Shown here: piece by piece, positions 55,072-63,344 of the stretch
Layout of the letters: each line of letters opens with the position of its first letter
Position numbering within the stretch: the first letter of the stretch is position 1
Origin: Fen-1258 sp964441505
Lineage (GTDB): Bacteria > Bacteroidota > Ignavibacteria > Ignavibacteriales > Melioribacteraceae
Length of the DNA: 64,000 nucleotides
Assembly: GCA_964441505.1 (NCBI GenBank)
Contig: CAYTUV010000001.1
Span: forward strand, 62,001 to 126,000
Direction of reading: 5' to 3'
Program-made: the position numbers and the translations under genes
Notes under the pieces: generated by a model
What the model was told of the DNA's origin: nothing
Databases searched by the model: none
Seen by the model: only the letters and a program-made list of their open reading frames with translations

Positions 55072-55142
55072 GTCATTTCGAGCGAAGACGAGAAATGGAC
55101 TTACTCGCTCTCAGCACACACCTCGACTCCGCTCGGTGTGAC
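55072..55142. repeat. 71-bp intergenic inverted-repeat element
   Basis: The left arm starts GTCATTTCGAGCGAAGACGA (55072-55097). The right arm (55117-55142) is its imperfect reverse complement, starting GTCACACCGAGCGGAGTCGA when read on the minus strand. Both arms share GTCA at the ends and CGAGCG. The 19-bp centre is unrelated. The arrangement looks like a small dispersed palindromic element between the divergent tsaC and hisN-like genes. Confidence 0.65.
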
Positions 55143-55252
55143 ACCGTTGCTTAAAGACTGTGAATAGATATGTATGCAAAATATAACTTTTGTGAACGAA
55201 TTGTTAAACGAATATATTTGAAGCGGACGCCAAAACAAACTATGGTGATGAT

Positions 55253-56026
55253 ATGCACGAGTTGAATGAGTTCAGACAATTTAGTAAATGGCTTGCCGAT
55301 GAAAGCGGCAAGATCATTAAGCATTACTGGCGCACTGGTATAAGCGTTGAGAACAAGCCCGATTTATCCCCCGTAACAATAGCCGATAAAAAAGCCGAAG
55401 AGTTTATGCGTGAGATGATTATGAAGAAGTATCCCAATCACGGAATACTTGGCGAGGAGTTCGGCGAACATAATCCCAATGCAGGCTACAAATGGGTTCT
55501 CGATCCAATCGACGGGACAAAAAGCTTTATCTGCGGCACGGTAACTTTCGGAACGCTCATCGCGTTGTTGAAGAATGGAGAACCGATTCTCGGAGTTATA
55601 AATCAGCCGATCATAAATGAATTTCTGATCGGCGATAACCACACAACCGAGTTAAACGGAAAACAAGTGCATGTGAAAGAGTGCGGCGATATTTCCGAAG
55701 CTGTTCTTCTCACTACAGATCAGCTGAACATCGAGAAGTACCAGAACATAAAAAAATTTGATGAACTCGTTCACAAAGTAAAACTCTACCGTCAATGGGG
55801 CGACTGCTACGGGTACTATCTTATAGCAACCGGTTATGCCGATATTATGATTGACCCGGTTATGAGTCCATGGGACTTGTATGCGCTCATTCCAATTATC
55901 CGCGGTGCTGGCGGAACTATTACAGACTATCATGGAGACGATCCGCTTAAGGGAAACAGCATAATTGCAACCGGTGGAAAGATACATGATGAAGTGATTG
56001 AATTGCTGAAAAGCGATCAGGATTAA
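55253..56026 (+). CDS. hisN: Inositol-monophosphatase-like histidinol-phosphatase
   Basis: A 257-residue Mg-dependent phosphatase of the IMPase superfamily. Metal-site motifs are GEEFGEHN, DPIDGTKSF and SPWDLYALIPIIRGAGG. The pattern KSFICGTVTFGTLIALL and the WGDCYGYYLIATG segment resemble the HisN-type histidinol-phosphate phosphatases, which complete the penultimate step of histidine synthesis. Inositol or another sugar monophosphatase activity cannot be excluded, and no other his genes are present here. Confidence 0.82.
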   Translation: MHELNEFRQFSKWLADESGKIIKHYWRTGISVENKPDLSPVTIADKKAEEFMREMIMKKYPNHGILGEEFGEHNPNAGYKWVLDPIDGTKSFICGTVTFGTLIALLKNGEPILGVINQPIINEFLIGDNHTTELNGKQVHVKECGDISEAVLLTTDQLNIEKYQNIKKFDELVHKVKLYRQWGDCYGYYLIATGYADIMIDPVMSPWDLYALIPIIRGAGGTITDYHGDDPLKGNSIIATGGKIHDEVIELLKSDQD

Positions 56027-56060
56027 GATCAAGAAGTTTATGTTTTCTTGCTCGTGATCT
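56026..56060. repeat. Imperfect hairpin related to the element at 61300-61348
   Basis: AGATCAAGAA pairs with TTCTTG...TGATCT, where the right arm carries an additional CTCG-containing insert. The right arm (TTCTTGCTCGTGATCT) matches the 61300 hairpin arm, so this seems a decayed copy of the same element. It lies directly at the hisN stop and could act as a weak terminator between convergent genes. Confidence 0.5.
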
Positions 56061-56062
56061 GT

Positions 56063-57163
56063 CTATTTTGCTTCAAAAGGTCTATTGTTTATAATATCTA
56101 ATCCGTCTTGAGCTTCTTTGAAGAACGGTTTTAACTTTAATGCAGATTCAAATGCTTTTTTTGATATTTCATATTTCCCCAACCAAAAGGTAAAGTAACC
56201 GTATCTACTTAACAATCGCCAATCATTTTGATAACGGTCAGCGAATTTTTTAAGAATGAGTTCCCCTTTAACAATGCTTCCTCTTTTGGCAAGAATCTCT
56301 GTGTACCGAATTATTTCATCGGGTGAAGCGTTGTCGCCCCTTTTCAAATATTTATCATACCATTGCTCTGCTTTTTCCCATAGTTCCATTGATTTATATA
56401 GTTTTCCAACCTCTAAATATTTTTTAACATTGTTAGTATCTAATTCTATTTCTCTAAGATTGCTATCAATTTTTTTAGTCATTATAGCGTACCAATTCTT
56501 TAACATATTATTTAAATCATCCTGATATTTTTTTTGTTTGTTGGAATTTTTTGCTTCGAATCCAATGGCCCGGCGATAATCTAATCGTGCGTTCTCAAAT
56601 TGGTTGTCTTCTTCAAAACACTTTGCACGTAATCCGTAAGCTTCTGCCAACTTTGGTCTCGTAGAAATAGACTTATTGAGATATTCAATCGCTGTCTTAA
56701 ATTTTTTTTTATCCATTTCTAAGGCTGCTAACAAAATTAGTTTTTGACTTTCCGTTTTTAATTCAAAAGAAACGGGTACAATTATCCAGTCTTTAATTTG
56801 CTTACCTTTTGAAATTGCGGGCTCAAATTTTGCATGCTTTGCTGCATCAACAGCCGATTGGTTAAAAAGAGGATTATCGCTTTGTAAAATTTTAACATCT
56901 TCTACCGTCCCCTCGGAATTCACCAATATTTTTAGAAAAACCGTCCCTTCAATTTTCTCGTTCATTGCCCTATCCGGATAAATTGGGCCGGGCATTTCTA
57001 ATAATTTGGGGGCTTTAACAGTATCCTGAGGAATATTTCTACTATTCTTAACAATAATTATTTTTTCACAACTAGATTTTTTGATAAATGTCATTTCATT
57101 TTCCATACAAATACATAGTATTGTGGGGAAAAATAAAATACCAACAATGAATATCTTTTTCAT
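56063..57163 (-). CDS. Periplasmic TonB-C-terminal-domain / TPR fusion protein
   Basis: A 366-residue protein with an N-terminal signal or anchor. At about 55-135 it has a TonB-like C-terminal domain (PGPIYPDRAMNEKIEGTVFL, LFNQSAVDAAKHAKFEPAI), then about five TPR repeats (AAL EMDKKKFKTAIEYLNKSI, and YEISKKAFESALKLKP near the end). There is no Pro-rich spacer, so it is unlikely to be a normal energy-transducing TonB. It lies 7 bp after the anti-sigma factor gene and forms an operon with it and the sigma gene. Confidence 0.78.
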   Translation of the reverse strand: MKKIFIVGILFFPTILCICMENEMTFIKKSSCEKIIIVKNSRNIPQDTVKAPKLLEMPGPIYPDRAMNEKIEGTVFLKILVNSEGTVEDVKILQSDNPLFNQSAVDAAKHAKFEPAISKGKQIKDWIIVPVSFELKTESQKLILLAALEMDKKKFKTAIEYLNKSISTRPKLAEAYGLRAKCFEEDNQFENARLDYRRAIGFEAKNSNKQKKYQDDLNNMLKNWYAIMTKKIDSNLREIELDTNNVKKYLEVGKLYKSMELWEKAEQWYDKYLKRGDNASPDEIIRYTEILAKRGSIVKGELILKKFADRYQNDWRLLSRYGYFTFWLGKYEISKKAFESALKLKPFFKEAQDGLDIINNRPFEAK

Positions 57164-57170
57164 ATCAGAC

Positions 57171-57656
57171 TCACAAATTTGTTCTTATAATATTACCTGC
57201 ATCATAGGGAGTAACTTTGATTGGCTTAAGACTCTTTAACAAGATTTTCACAATTTCAGTTTGTTCACTTACTTTTTGTATGGAATTGGAGTACCTCACT
57301 TGGAAACTATTCAAATCATATCTCAACGAACTTAGTTGAAGAAACGAAAAAAGGGTAATTACAATTATCACCGCCCCCAGTAAATAATTTATATAAACGG
57401 GAGTCGGTTTGGTAATCCATCTCTGAGTAAATGTCGCTCTTCTCTCACGCACTGAACTGTATATTCGCTCTTCAAACTCTCCTCTCACCTCTTTCTGGTT
57501 TAATTTCACTTCATGCTGAATTTGGTTCTGTATCTTAAATTCCTCGCGGCAGTCGCTGCAGTTTGCGAGATGCGTGAATAGATATCCTTCCTCTCCCTTT
57601 GGAAGCTCGTTATCTATATAGCTGCTTATCATCAATTTTATATCATCGCAGTTCAT
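57171..57656 (-). CDS. Anti-sigma factor with zf-HC2 domain
   Basis: A 161-residue protein. The N-terminal ZAS/zf-HC2 zinc motif is visible as FTHLANCSDCREEF (HxxxCxxC) following CDDIKLMISSYIDNEL. A transmembrane helix lies near residues 88-108, and the C-terminal part is periplasmic and coiled-coil-like. It should bind and hold the ECF sigma factor at the membrane. Its ATG overlaps the sigma gene stop region, and a GAGG ribosome site is present. Confidence 0.87.
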   Translation of the reverse strand: MNCDDIKLMISSYIDNELPKGEEGYLFTHLANCSDCREEFKIQNQIQHEVKLNQKEVRGEFEERIYSSVRERRATFTQRWITKPTPVYINYLLGAVIIVITLFSFLQLSSLRYDLNSFQVRYSNSIQKVSEQTEIVKILLKSLKPIKVTPYDAGNIIRTNL

Positions 57657-57657
57657 A

Positions 57658-58170
57658 TCAACCTCTTTCAGATTTTATTATTGCTGTTTTTAATTTCTGT
57701 CTTACTTTGAAGATCCGGCTACGTACCAGGTCTTCCGTAATATTCATTATCCCCCCAATTTCTTGGTAACTCAAACCCGAGAACTCTTTCAAATAGTAAA
57801 CTTCACTTTGAGATGAATCCATCCTGCTCAGTTCTTCCTCAATCAAGTCGATCAGTTCCTTCCGCTCAAAATCATCATAGAGACTATTTGTAGAAAATTT
57901 TTATTCGTGCTGTTCTATCGATTCCTCAATTCTGTTCTTCTTCTTTCTGAAATGACTGAATATTTCGTTCCTCGCTGTTGTAAAGATCCACACCTCTATA
58001 CGTCCGGCGTCGCGAATACGGTCAAGATTATCATATAATTTTATAAACACATTGTGGGCAATATCCTCGGCAAACATTTCAGATTTCACAATCTTACACG
58101 CGTAATTGAAGAGCGGCTTCTTGAACCTGTTGTAAACAAGCGTGAAATCAATGATGGAATCTTTCTGCAT
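57658..58170 (-). pseudogene. ECF sigma factor interrupted by an in-frame stop codon
   Basis: Read from the ATG at 58168-58170 to the TGA at 57658, the frame would encode 170 residues of an ECF sigma-70 factor. Region 2 (NYACKIVKSEMFAEDIAHNV, then VWIFTTARNEIFSHFRKKK) and region 4 (LKEFSGLSYQEIGGIMNITE, then RSRIFKVRQKLK) are both well preserved. A single in-frame TAA at 57901-57903 falls at codon 90 in the linker between them. There is no frameshift. The reading could be a recent nonsense mutation, a sequencing error or stop readthrough. The anti-sigma gene follows immediately. Confidence 0.85.
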
Positions 58171-58462
58171 TTTATCTCAATTGCCGTTACTAAACAGATG
58201 CAAATTAAGTCAAATAGTTGCCTGGAGTCGAGAGACAAGAGAGAAATTATTATGAAGGGGGAGATCTTGTACTTACAGTCTTTGAGACGATGCAACGCAC
58301 ACTGCAATGTATTTGTTAATAAATGTTAAGAAAATCGTTCTTGCTCTTCCTCTATAAATTAAATTAAATTGTAGCACGAAATCGAGTTAAAACCCCTTTA
58401 TGAATTCAGCACAGGTTTTCCAAATAGACAAATCAATCAACGAATTAATCCTTGGAGGAATA

Positions 58463-61285
58463 ATGAGACACAACCGGTCATCTAGATTTATTGCATTGAT
58501 GTTATGTTTCAGCATAACACTGTTCGGCGGTGAAAAGAAAAAGGAATTTAAAATTCCATATGAGAAGTATAAGCTTGCAAACGGAATGAATATAATTCTG
58601 CATGTTGACAAATCGGATCCGATTGCAGTAACGTATATTGTTTATCATGTCGGTTCCGGCAGAGAAGAAAAAGGAAGAACCGGCTTTGCTCACCTATTCG
58701 AACATCTAAGATTCAACGAATCGCAGGATATTCCCCAGGGCCAATGGTTTAAAAAACTACAGACAGCCGGCGCCAGCAATGTTAACGGTTCTACAAATAA
58801 TGATAGAACAAATTATTTTGAAGTTGTTCCCAAGAATGCTCTTGAAATGGCATTGTGGATGGAATCCGACAGAATGGGTTTCCTCTTAAGCAAAGTCAAC
58901 ATGGAAACATTTGTAACCCAGCAGAATGTCGTTCAGAACGAAAAACGCCAGGGTGATAACAGAGCTTATTCACAAAGCCAGTATATGTCAAGCAAACTGA
59001 TGTATCCGGAGACTCATCCATACGGACACACCGTTATCGGCGAGCTTGAAGATTTAGCCGCAGCATCGCTTCAGGACGTTTTTAATTTTCATGATAAATA
59101 TTATGCACCAAGCAACGCCACATTAATTGTGGCCGGAGATATTGATGTAGCCCAAACGAAGAAATGGATTGACAAATATTTTGCTGAAATAAAATCTTCA
59201 CCGGCTCCTCAGAAAATGCAGCCAATGCCGGTAAAGCTAAATGAAACGATAAGTTCTTACTATGAAGATAATCTTGCAAACGCTCCTCGTCTGGAAATGT
59301 CCTATGCAACGGCAGAAGATGCAAACAAAGATTCTTACGCTTTGAATTTTTTTGGACGTCTGTTTGCCGGAAGTAAAAAATCTCCTTTGTATAAAGTTCT
59401 TGTTGAAGAAAAAAAGCTTGCGCCATCTGTAATGGCCCGTCAAAGCGGCGGAGAAATTGCAGGAACATTTGATATCTCTATAACCGCTTTTCCAACAGTA
59501 AAATTAGGCGATATAGAAGCAGCCGTCAAAGAAGCATTCGTAAGATTTGAAAAAGAAGGATTCACAGATAAAGATGTTGAAAGACAGAAAGCAGGCCTCG
59601 AATTCGGATTCTACAATTCCATCTCAAGTATTCTCGGCAAAGCAATGCGTCTTGGCGATTATAATATTTTTAACGGTTCCCCAGATTATATGGCTACAGA
59701 TCTTCAAAACACCATGAGCGTTACCAAAGATGATATCTGGAGAGTTTACAACAAATACATTAAGGGACAGAATTATTTATTGCTCAGTTTCATTCCGAAA
59801 GGGAAAGTTGATCTTGTCGTTCCAAACTCAAAACAATGGATCGTAAAAGAAGAATCGATAGAGAAACAGGGAACGAAGAAAAAAGAATTCGCTCCAACCA
59901 AATATGAACCAATCCCATCCAAAATTGACAGAACAAAAGAACCCGTAAAAGGTCCGGATCCTGTTGTAGTGCTTCCAAAAATCTGGAAAGACAAAACTAA
60001 AAACGGAATTGACGTTTATGGCGTAAAGCATAGCGAGCTTCCACTTGTTCAGTTTGCGGTAATTCTAAAAGGCGGAATGCTTTTAGACAATCCGCAAAAG
60101 ATCGGCGTTGCTTCATTAACAGCAAGAATGATGAATGAAGGCACAAAAACTAAAACTCCGGTTGAACTCCGCGAAGCAATTCAGGATTTAGGCGCAAACA
60201 TTACTGTCAGTGGCGGAACAGAATTAATTAACATCAGCGGTTCATGCCTTGTAAGCAAACTGCCGGAAGTTCTTAAGCTTGCTAAAGAAATGATATTTGA
60301 ACCGCGCTGGGATGAAAAAGAATTTGGTATTGCCAAGAGCCAGACCATCGAACAATTGAAGAGATCTCAGACAGCTCCTTCTACAATAGCTTCGGGAGTT
60401 TTCGATAAACTTGTCTACGGCCTGGATAACTTGCTTGCTAATCAGGCGGCAGGAACAGTCAGCTCGGTTGAAGGCATAACAATTGACGATCTCAAAAACT
60501 TCTATGAGAAGAATTTTTCTCCTTCGGTTGCCAAGATTATGATTGTCGGCGATATCACTAAAGAAAAGGCTGTCGCAGAATTTAACATTTTGAAGGATTG
60601 GGCAAAGAAAGATGTTGTAATTCCGGAAGTGAAAATCAGCAATGAACTTAAACCCGGACTTTATTTTGTTGATATTCCAAATGCAAAGCAGTCTGAATTC
60701 CGTGTTGGACATTTAGGGCTAAGCGTTACCAATCCTGATTACTACAAAACAATAATAATGAACCACAAACTCGGAGGAGATTTTGCGAGTATTCTTAACA
60801 TGATTCTCCGTGAACAGAAATCATTTACTTACGGTGCCCGTTCCGGTTTCTCCGGTTCAATGTATCCAGGTTCATTCGTTGCATCTGCCGGTGTTCAAAC
60901 AAATTCAACACATGAATCCGCTCAGATTTTCCGTGATGAGATAAAGAAATACCGTGACGGAATTTCCCAGGAAGATCTTGATATGGTAAAGAGCACGCTT
61001 CTAAAAAGCTACTCCGGAAGATTTGAAACACTTATGCAGCTTGCCGGAATGCTTCAGCCTGTTGTGCTATATAATTTACCTATGAATTATGTTGCAACAC
61101 GTCAGAGCGAAATCCAGAAAATGACAACAGATGAACTGAAACAGCTTGCACAGAAATATATCCAGGCGGATAAGATGATCTATCTGATCGTAGGCGATAA
61201 AACAACGCAGTTCGATAAATTAAAAGATCTCGGTTTAGGCGATCCGATATTATTGGATAAAGACGGAAAACCTGTAACTCAATAA
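58463..61285 (+). CDS. M16-family zinc peptidase, two-domain
   Basis: A 940-residue exported peptidase with tandem M16 halves. The N-terminal half carries the inverted zinc motif HLFEH (His77, Glu80, His81). The second half (from about residue 510) lacks it, as is normal for the inactive half. The ATG at 58463 is chosen because GGAGG lies 6 bases upstream and a signal peptide follows (SRFIALMLCFSITLFGG). A longer frame from 58400 has neither. It probably degrades peptides in the periplasm or at the surface. Confidence 0.9.
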   Translation: MRHNRSSRFIALMLCFSITLFGGEKKKEFKIPYEKYKLANGMNIILHVDKSDPIAVTYIVYHVGSGREEKGRTGFAHLFEHLRFNESQDIPQGQWFKKLQTAGASNVNGSTNNDRTNYFEVVPKNALEMALWMESDRMGFLLSKVNMETFVTQQNVVQNEKRQGDNRAYSQSQYMSSKLMYPETHPYGHTVIGELEDLAAASLQDVFNFHDKYYAPSNATLIVAGDIDVAQTKKWIDKYFAEIKSSPAPQKMQPMPVKLNETISSYYEDNLANAPRLEMSYATAEDANKDSYALNFFGRLFAGSKKSPLYKVLVEEKKLAPSVMARQSGGEIAGTFDISITAFPTVKLGDIEAAVKEAFVRFEKEGFTDKDVERQKAGLEFGFYNSISSILGKAMRLGDYNIFNGSPDYMATDLQNTMSVTKDDIWRVYNKYIKGQNYLLLSFIPKGKVDLVVPNSKQWIVKEESIEKQGTKKKEFAPTKYEPIPSKIDRTKEPVKGPDPVVVLPKIWKDKTKNGIDVYGVKHSELPLVQFAVILKGGMLLDNPQKIGVASLTARMMNEGTKTKTPVELREAIQDLGANITVSGGTELINISGSCLVSKLPEVLKLAKEMIFEPRWDEKEFGIAKSQTIEQLKRSQTAPSTIASGVFDKLVYGLDNLLANQAAGTVSSVEGITIDDLKNFYEKNFSPSVAKIMIVGDITKEKAVAEFNILKDWAKKDVVIPEVKISNELKPGLYFVDIPNAKQSEFRVGHLGLSVTNPDYYKTIIMNHKLGGDFASILNMILREQKSFTYGARSGFSGSMYPGSFVASAGVQTNSTHESAQIFRDEIKKYRDGISQEDLDMVKSTLLKSYSGRFETLMQLAGMLQPVVLYNLPMNYVATRQSEIQKMTTDELKQLAQKYIQADKMIYLIVGDKTTQFDKLKDLGLGDPILLDKDGKPVTQ

Positions 61286-61299
61286 AAAATCAAAAGCAA

Positions 61300-61348
61300 G
61301 ATCACGAGCAAGAGCAAGAACTTTTTTATTTTGCTCTTGCTCGTGATC
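61300..61348. terminator. Strong hairpin after the M16 gene
   Basis: A perfect 18-bp stem, GATCACGAGCAAGAGCAA (61300-61317) with its reverse complement at 61331-61348, encloses a 13-nt T-rich loop. It lies 14 bp after the stop. It lacks a T tract after the stem on the plus strand, so it may act as an RNA-stabilising hairpin or dispersed element as much as a terminator. A related decayed copy lies at 56026-56060. Confidence 0.6.
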
Positions 61349-61431
61349 ATAATCTTACTCATTCCTCCCTTGAATCCTTTCCAAATTCTCCGCATCATAT
61401 TACTACATAATTATTTAACAAGGAGAATAAA

Positions 61432-61767
61432 ATGCAGAATTTGATAGAAGGAACAGACGCCAATTTTTCGCAGGAAGTTTTAAAATCCGATACACCAGTA
61501 TTGGTGGATTTCTGGGCACCATGGTGCGGACCATGCAGAATGATTGCGCCGGTTGTTGAAGAGATTGCGAATGAAATGGTTGGTAAACTAAAAGTTGTAA
61601 AAGTAAACACTGATGAAAATGGAAACGTAGCCGGTCAATACGGAATTATGAGCATACCAACGCTCGGTATTTTTAAAAACGGAAAGCTTGTTGATACCGT
61701 TGTTGGTGCAGTGCCAAAACATCATCTTGTAAGTAAAATTACACCTTACCTGCTTAGTACAAACTAA
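61432..61767 (+). CDS. trxA: Thioredoxin
   Basis: A 111-residue thioredoxin with active site WCGPC (Cys32 and Cys35) inside VDFWAPWCGPCRMIAP, the cis-Pro in SIPTLGIF and the typical C-terminal helix. It is a cytoplasmic disulfide reductase with no signal peptide. AAGGAG precedes the ATG. It is a single-gene unit bounded by hairpins on both sides. Confidence 0.97.
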   Translation: MQNLIEGTDANFSQEVLKSDTPVLVDFWAPWCGPCRMIAPVVEEIANEMVGKLKVVKVNTDENGNVAGQYGIMSIPTLGIFKNGKLVDTVVGAVPKHHLVSKITPYLLSTN

Positions 61768-61778
61768 TATTAGTTAGT

Positions 61779-61805
61779 AGAGACTCGATCTATCGAGTCT
61801 CTTTG
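61779..61805 (+). terminator. Terminator hairpin after trxA
   Basis: An 11-bp perfect stem AGAGACTCGAT/ATCGAGTCTCT (61779-61789 with 61792-61802) with a 2-nt turn is followed by a short TTG. It starts 12 bp after the trxA stop. Confidence 0.75.
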
Positions 61806-61845
61806 TATCGAGAATTCATAAATGAAGTCTCTACACTTTAAAAAC

Positions 61846-61881
61846 AAAAACCCGCTCTCTGTTTGAGATCGGGTTTTTATT
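61846..61881. terminator. Bidirectional terminator between trxA and serC
   Basis: AAAAACCCG (61846-61854) pairs with CGGGTTTTT (61870-61878), with a 15-nt loop and T-rich sequence on the right side and A-rich sequence on the left. It could stop transcription from trxA and from the opposing serC. Confidence 0.78.
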
Positions 61882-61883
61882 TT

Positions 61884-62040
61884 ACTCAAGTTGACCGCCA
61901 TGTATTCAAAAACTGTTAAAACAGTTAATAATTCTATTTTTTGTTTTATTAACACCTCGATTAATCGAGGTGTTAATAGAAAAGTCGGTTTATTTTTCAA
62001 CCGTTTTAACGGTTTATTAAATCAAGCGGTCAACTTGAGT
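61884..62040. repeat. 157-bp element of nested perfect palindromes
   Basis: The ends are perfect 15-bp inverted repeats, ACTCAAGTTGACCGC (61884-61898) and its complement (62026-62040). Inside lie three more perfect palindromes: AACTGTT-AA-AACAGTT (61911-61926), a 32-bp uninterrupted palindrome centred on GATTAATC (61947-61978), and AACCGTT-TT-AACGGTT (61999-62014). The element ends 4 bp from the serC stop. No coding frame is present. It looks like a cloverleaf-type small mobile or regulatory element. Confidence 0.8.
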
Positions 62041-62044
62041 TACC

Positions 62045-63130
62045 TTAATTATTCTTCTTAAACTCATTCATAAATTCTACTAACGCTTCAACACCATGTT
62101 TTGGGAATGCGTTGTAGATAGAGGCGCGAATTCCACCAACTGAACGGTGACCTTTCAATCCGCTAAATCCTTTTGCGGATGCTTCTTTAATGAATTTCTC
62201 TTCCAGCTGTTCATTCGGTAATCTGTAAGTTACATTCATCAGGGAACGGTCTTCTTTTACTGTTGTACCTTTGTAGTAACCGTTGCTTGTATCAAACGCG
62301 TTATACAGAATATTTGCTTTCTCAACATTCCGCTTATACATCTCGTCAAGGCCGCCCATGTTAAGCAGCCATTTGAAAACTAACCCGGCTATATAAATTC
62401 CGAATGTTGTAGGTGTGTTATACATCGATTCGTTTTCAGCGTGAATTTTGTAATTCATGTAAGTATGCAAACTATCTGATGACCTTTCTAGCAAATCTTT
62501 TCTTATTACAACTACAGTAACGCCTGCAGGTCCAATGTTTTTCTGAGCGCCTGCGTAGATTAAACCGTACTTATTCATATCTAATTTTTTATGAAGGAAA
62601 TCCGAAGATGCATCGCAGATAAGCGGAACATTACCGACTTCCGGTTCTGTACGCCATTGTGTTCCATAAATTGTATTGTTCGATGTGAAGTGAACATATG
62701 ATGCATCGGGATCGAGTTTCAATTCCGATTGTTTTGGTATGCGTATGAAGTTTTCGGATTTTGTAGTTGCCGCAATGTTAACAGCACCAACACGTTTTCC
62801 TTCTTTAACGGCTTTCTCTGCCCAAGAGCCGGTAACGATATAATCAGCTTTATTCTTCGGCGGCATTAAGTTGAGAGGAACCATAGAAAACTGAAGTGTT
62901 GCGCCGCCCTGTAAAAATAAAATTGTGAACTTATCATCAATGTCCAAAAGTTTTCTTAAATCGGCATCCGCCTCTTTGATTACCGCGTCAAATATTTTTC
63001 CGCGGTGACTCATCTCCATGATACTCATACCGGAACCTTTGTAGCTGAACAAATCCTTCTGTGCTTCAAGCAACACTTCTTCCGGTAGAATAGCCGGGCC
63101 TGCGCTTAAATTATAAATACGTTTTTCCAT
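62045..63130 (-). CDS. serC: Phosphoserine aminotransferase
   Basis: A 361-residue PLP enzyme of serine synthesis converting 3-phosphohydroxypyruvate and glutamate to phosphoserine. It opens with NLSAGPAILPEEVL. The PLP-binding Lys197 lies in YAGAQKNIGPAG (Lys198 in Escherichia coli), and HRSVGGIRASIYNA matches the C-terminal substrate-binding Arg segment. The family also serves in pyridoxal phosphate synthesis. It lies downstream of the DUF1015 gene with a repeat-filled 214-bp gap. Confidence 0.96.
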   Translation of the reverse strand: MEKRIYNLSAGPAILPEEVLLEAQKDLFSYKGSGMSIMEMSHRGKIFDAVIKEADADLRKLLDIDDKFTILFLQGGATLQFSMVPLNLMPPKNKADYIVTGSWAEKAVKEGKRVGAVNIAATTKSENFIRIPKQSELKLDPDASYVHFTSNNTIYGTQWRTEPEVGNVPLICDASSDFLHKKLDMNKYGLIYAGAQKNIGPAGVTVVVIRKDLLERSSDSLHTYMNYKIHAENESMYNTPTTFGIYIAGLVFKWLLNMGGLDEMYKRNVEKANILYNAFDTSNGYYKGTTVKEDRSLMNVTYRLPNEQLEEKFIKEASAKGFSGLKGHRSVGGIRASIYNAFPKHGVEALVEFMNEFKKNN

Positions 63131-63147
63131 TTTAATTACTCCATTTT

Positions 63148-63321
63148 ATCTGTGTTAATCTGTCTAATCTGTGTTTATCCGTGTCCTATTGTTCTCTGAA
63201 TAGACCACGGATGACGCGGATAACACTAGTGTCGTGTCAACCTTATTTTGATGCTTTCATACGTGAGACGTAAGACGATAAACGTGAGAATTGACCGTCT
63301 CACGTCTGCCGTTTCACGTTT
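63148..63321. repeat. Repeat-rich gap between the DUF1015 gene and serC
   Basis: Four degenerate about 10-bp units (ATCTGTGTTA, ATCTGTCTA, ATCTGTGTTT, ATCCGTGTCC; 63148-63186) are followed by an inverted relative near 63204-63226. Further right, ACGTGAGAC (63261-63269) pairs with GTCTCACGT (63297-63305), and AAACGTGA (63280-63287) with TCACGTTT (63314-63321), giving interleaved inverted repeats. No gene is present. The serC promoter or leader may be here. Confidence 0.55.
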
Positions 63322-63344
63322 GACGAAATACTAGTTTCCGCGGA

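Noticed and set aside
57658..58170. Frameshift between the two halves of the sigma factor
   Set aside because: Both halves are in the same frame (243 bp between equivalent ends), so the break is a nonsense codon, not a shift.
58463..61285. Missing zinc motif in the second half of the M16 protein
   Set aside because: The second M16 half is normally inactive in two-domain members.
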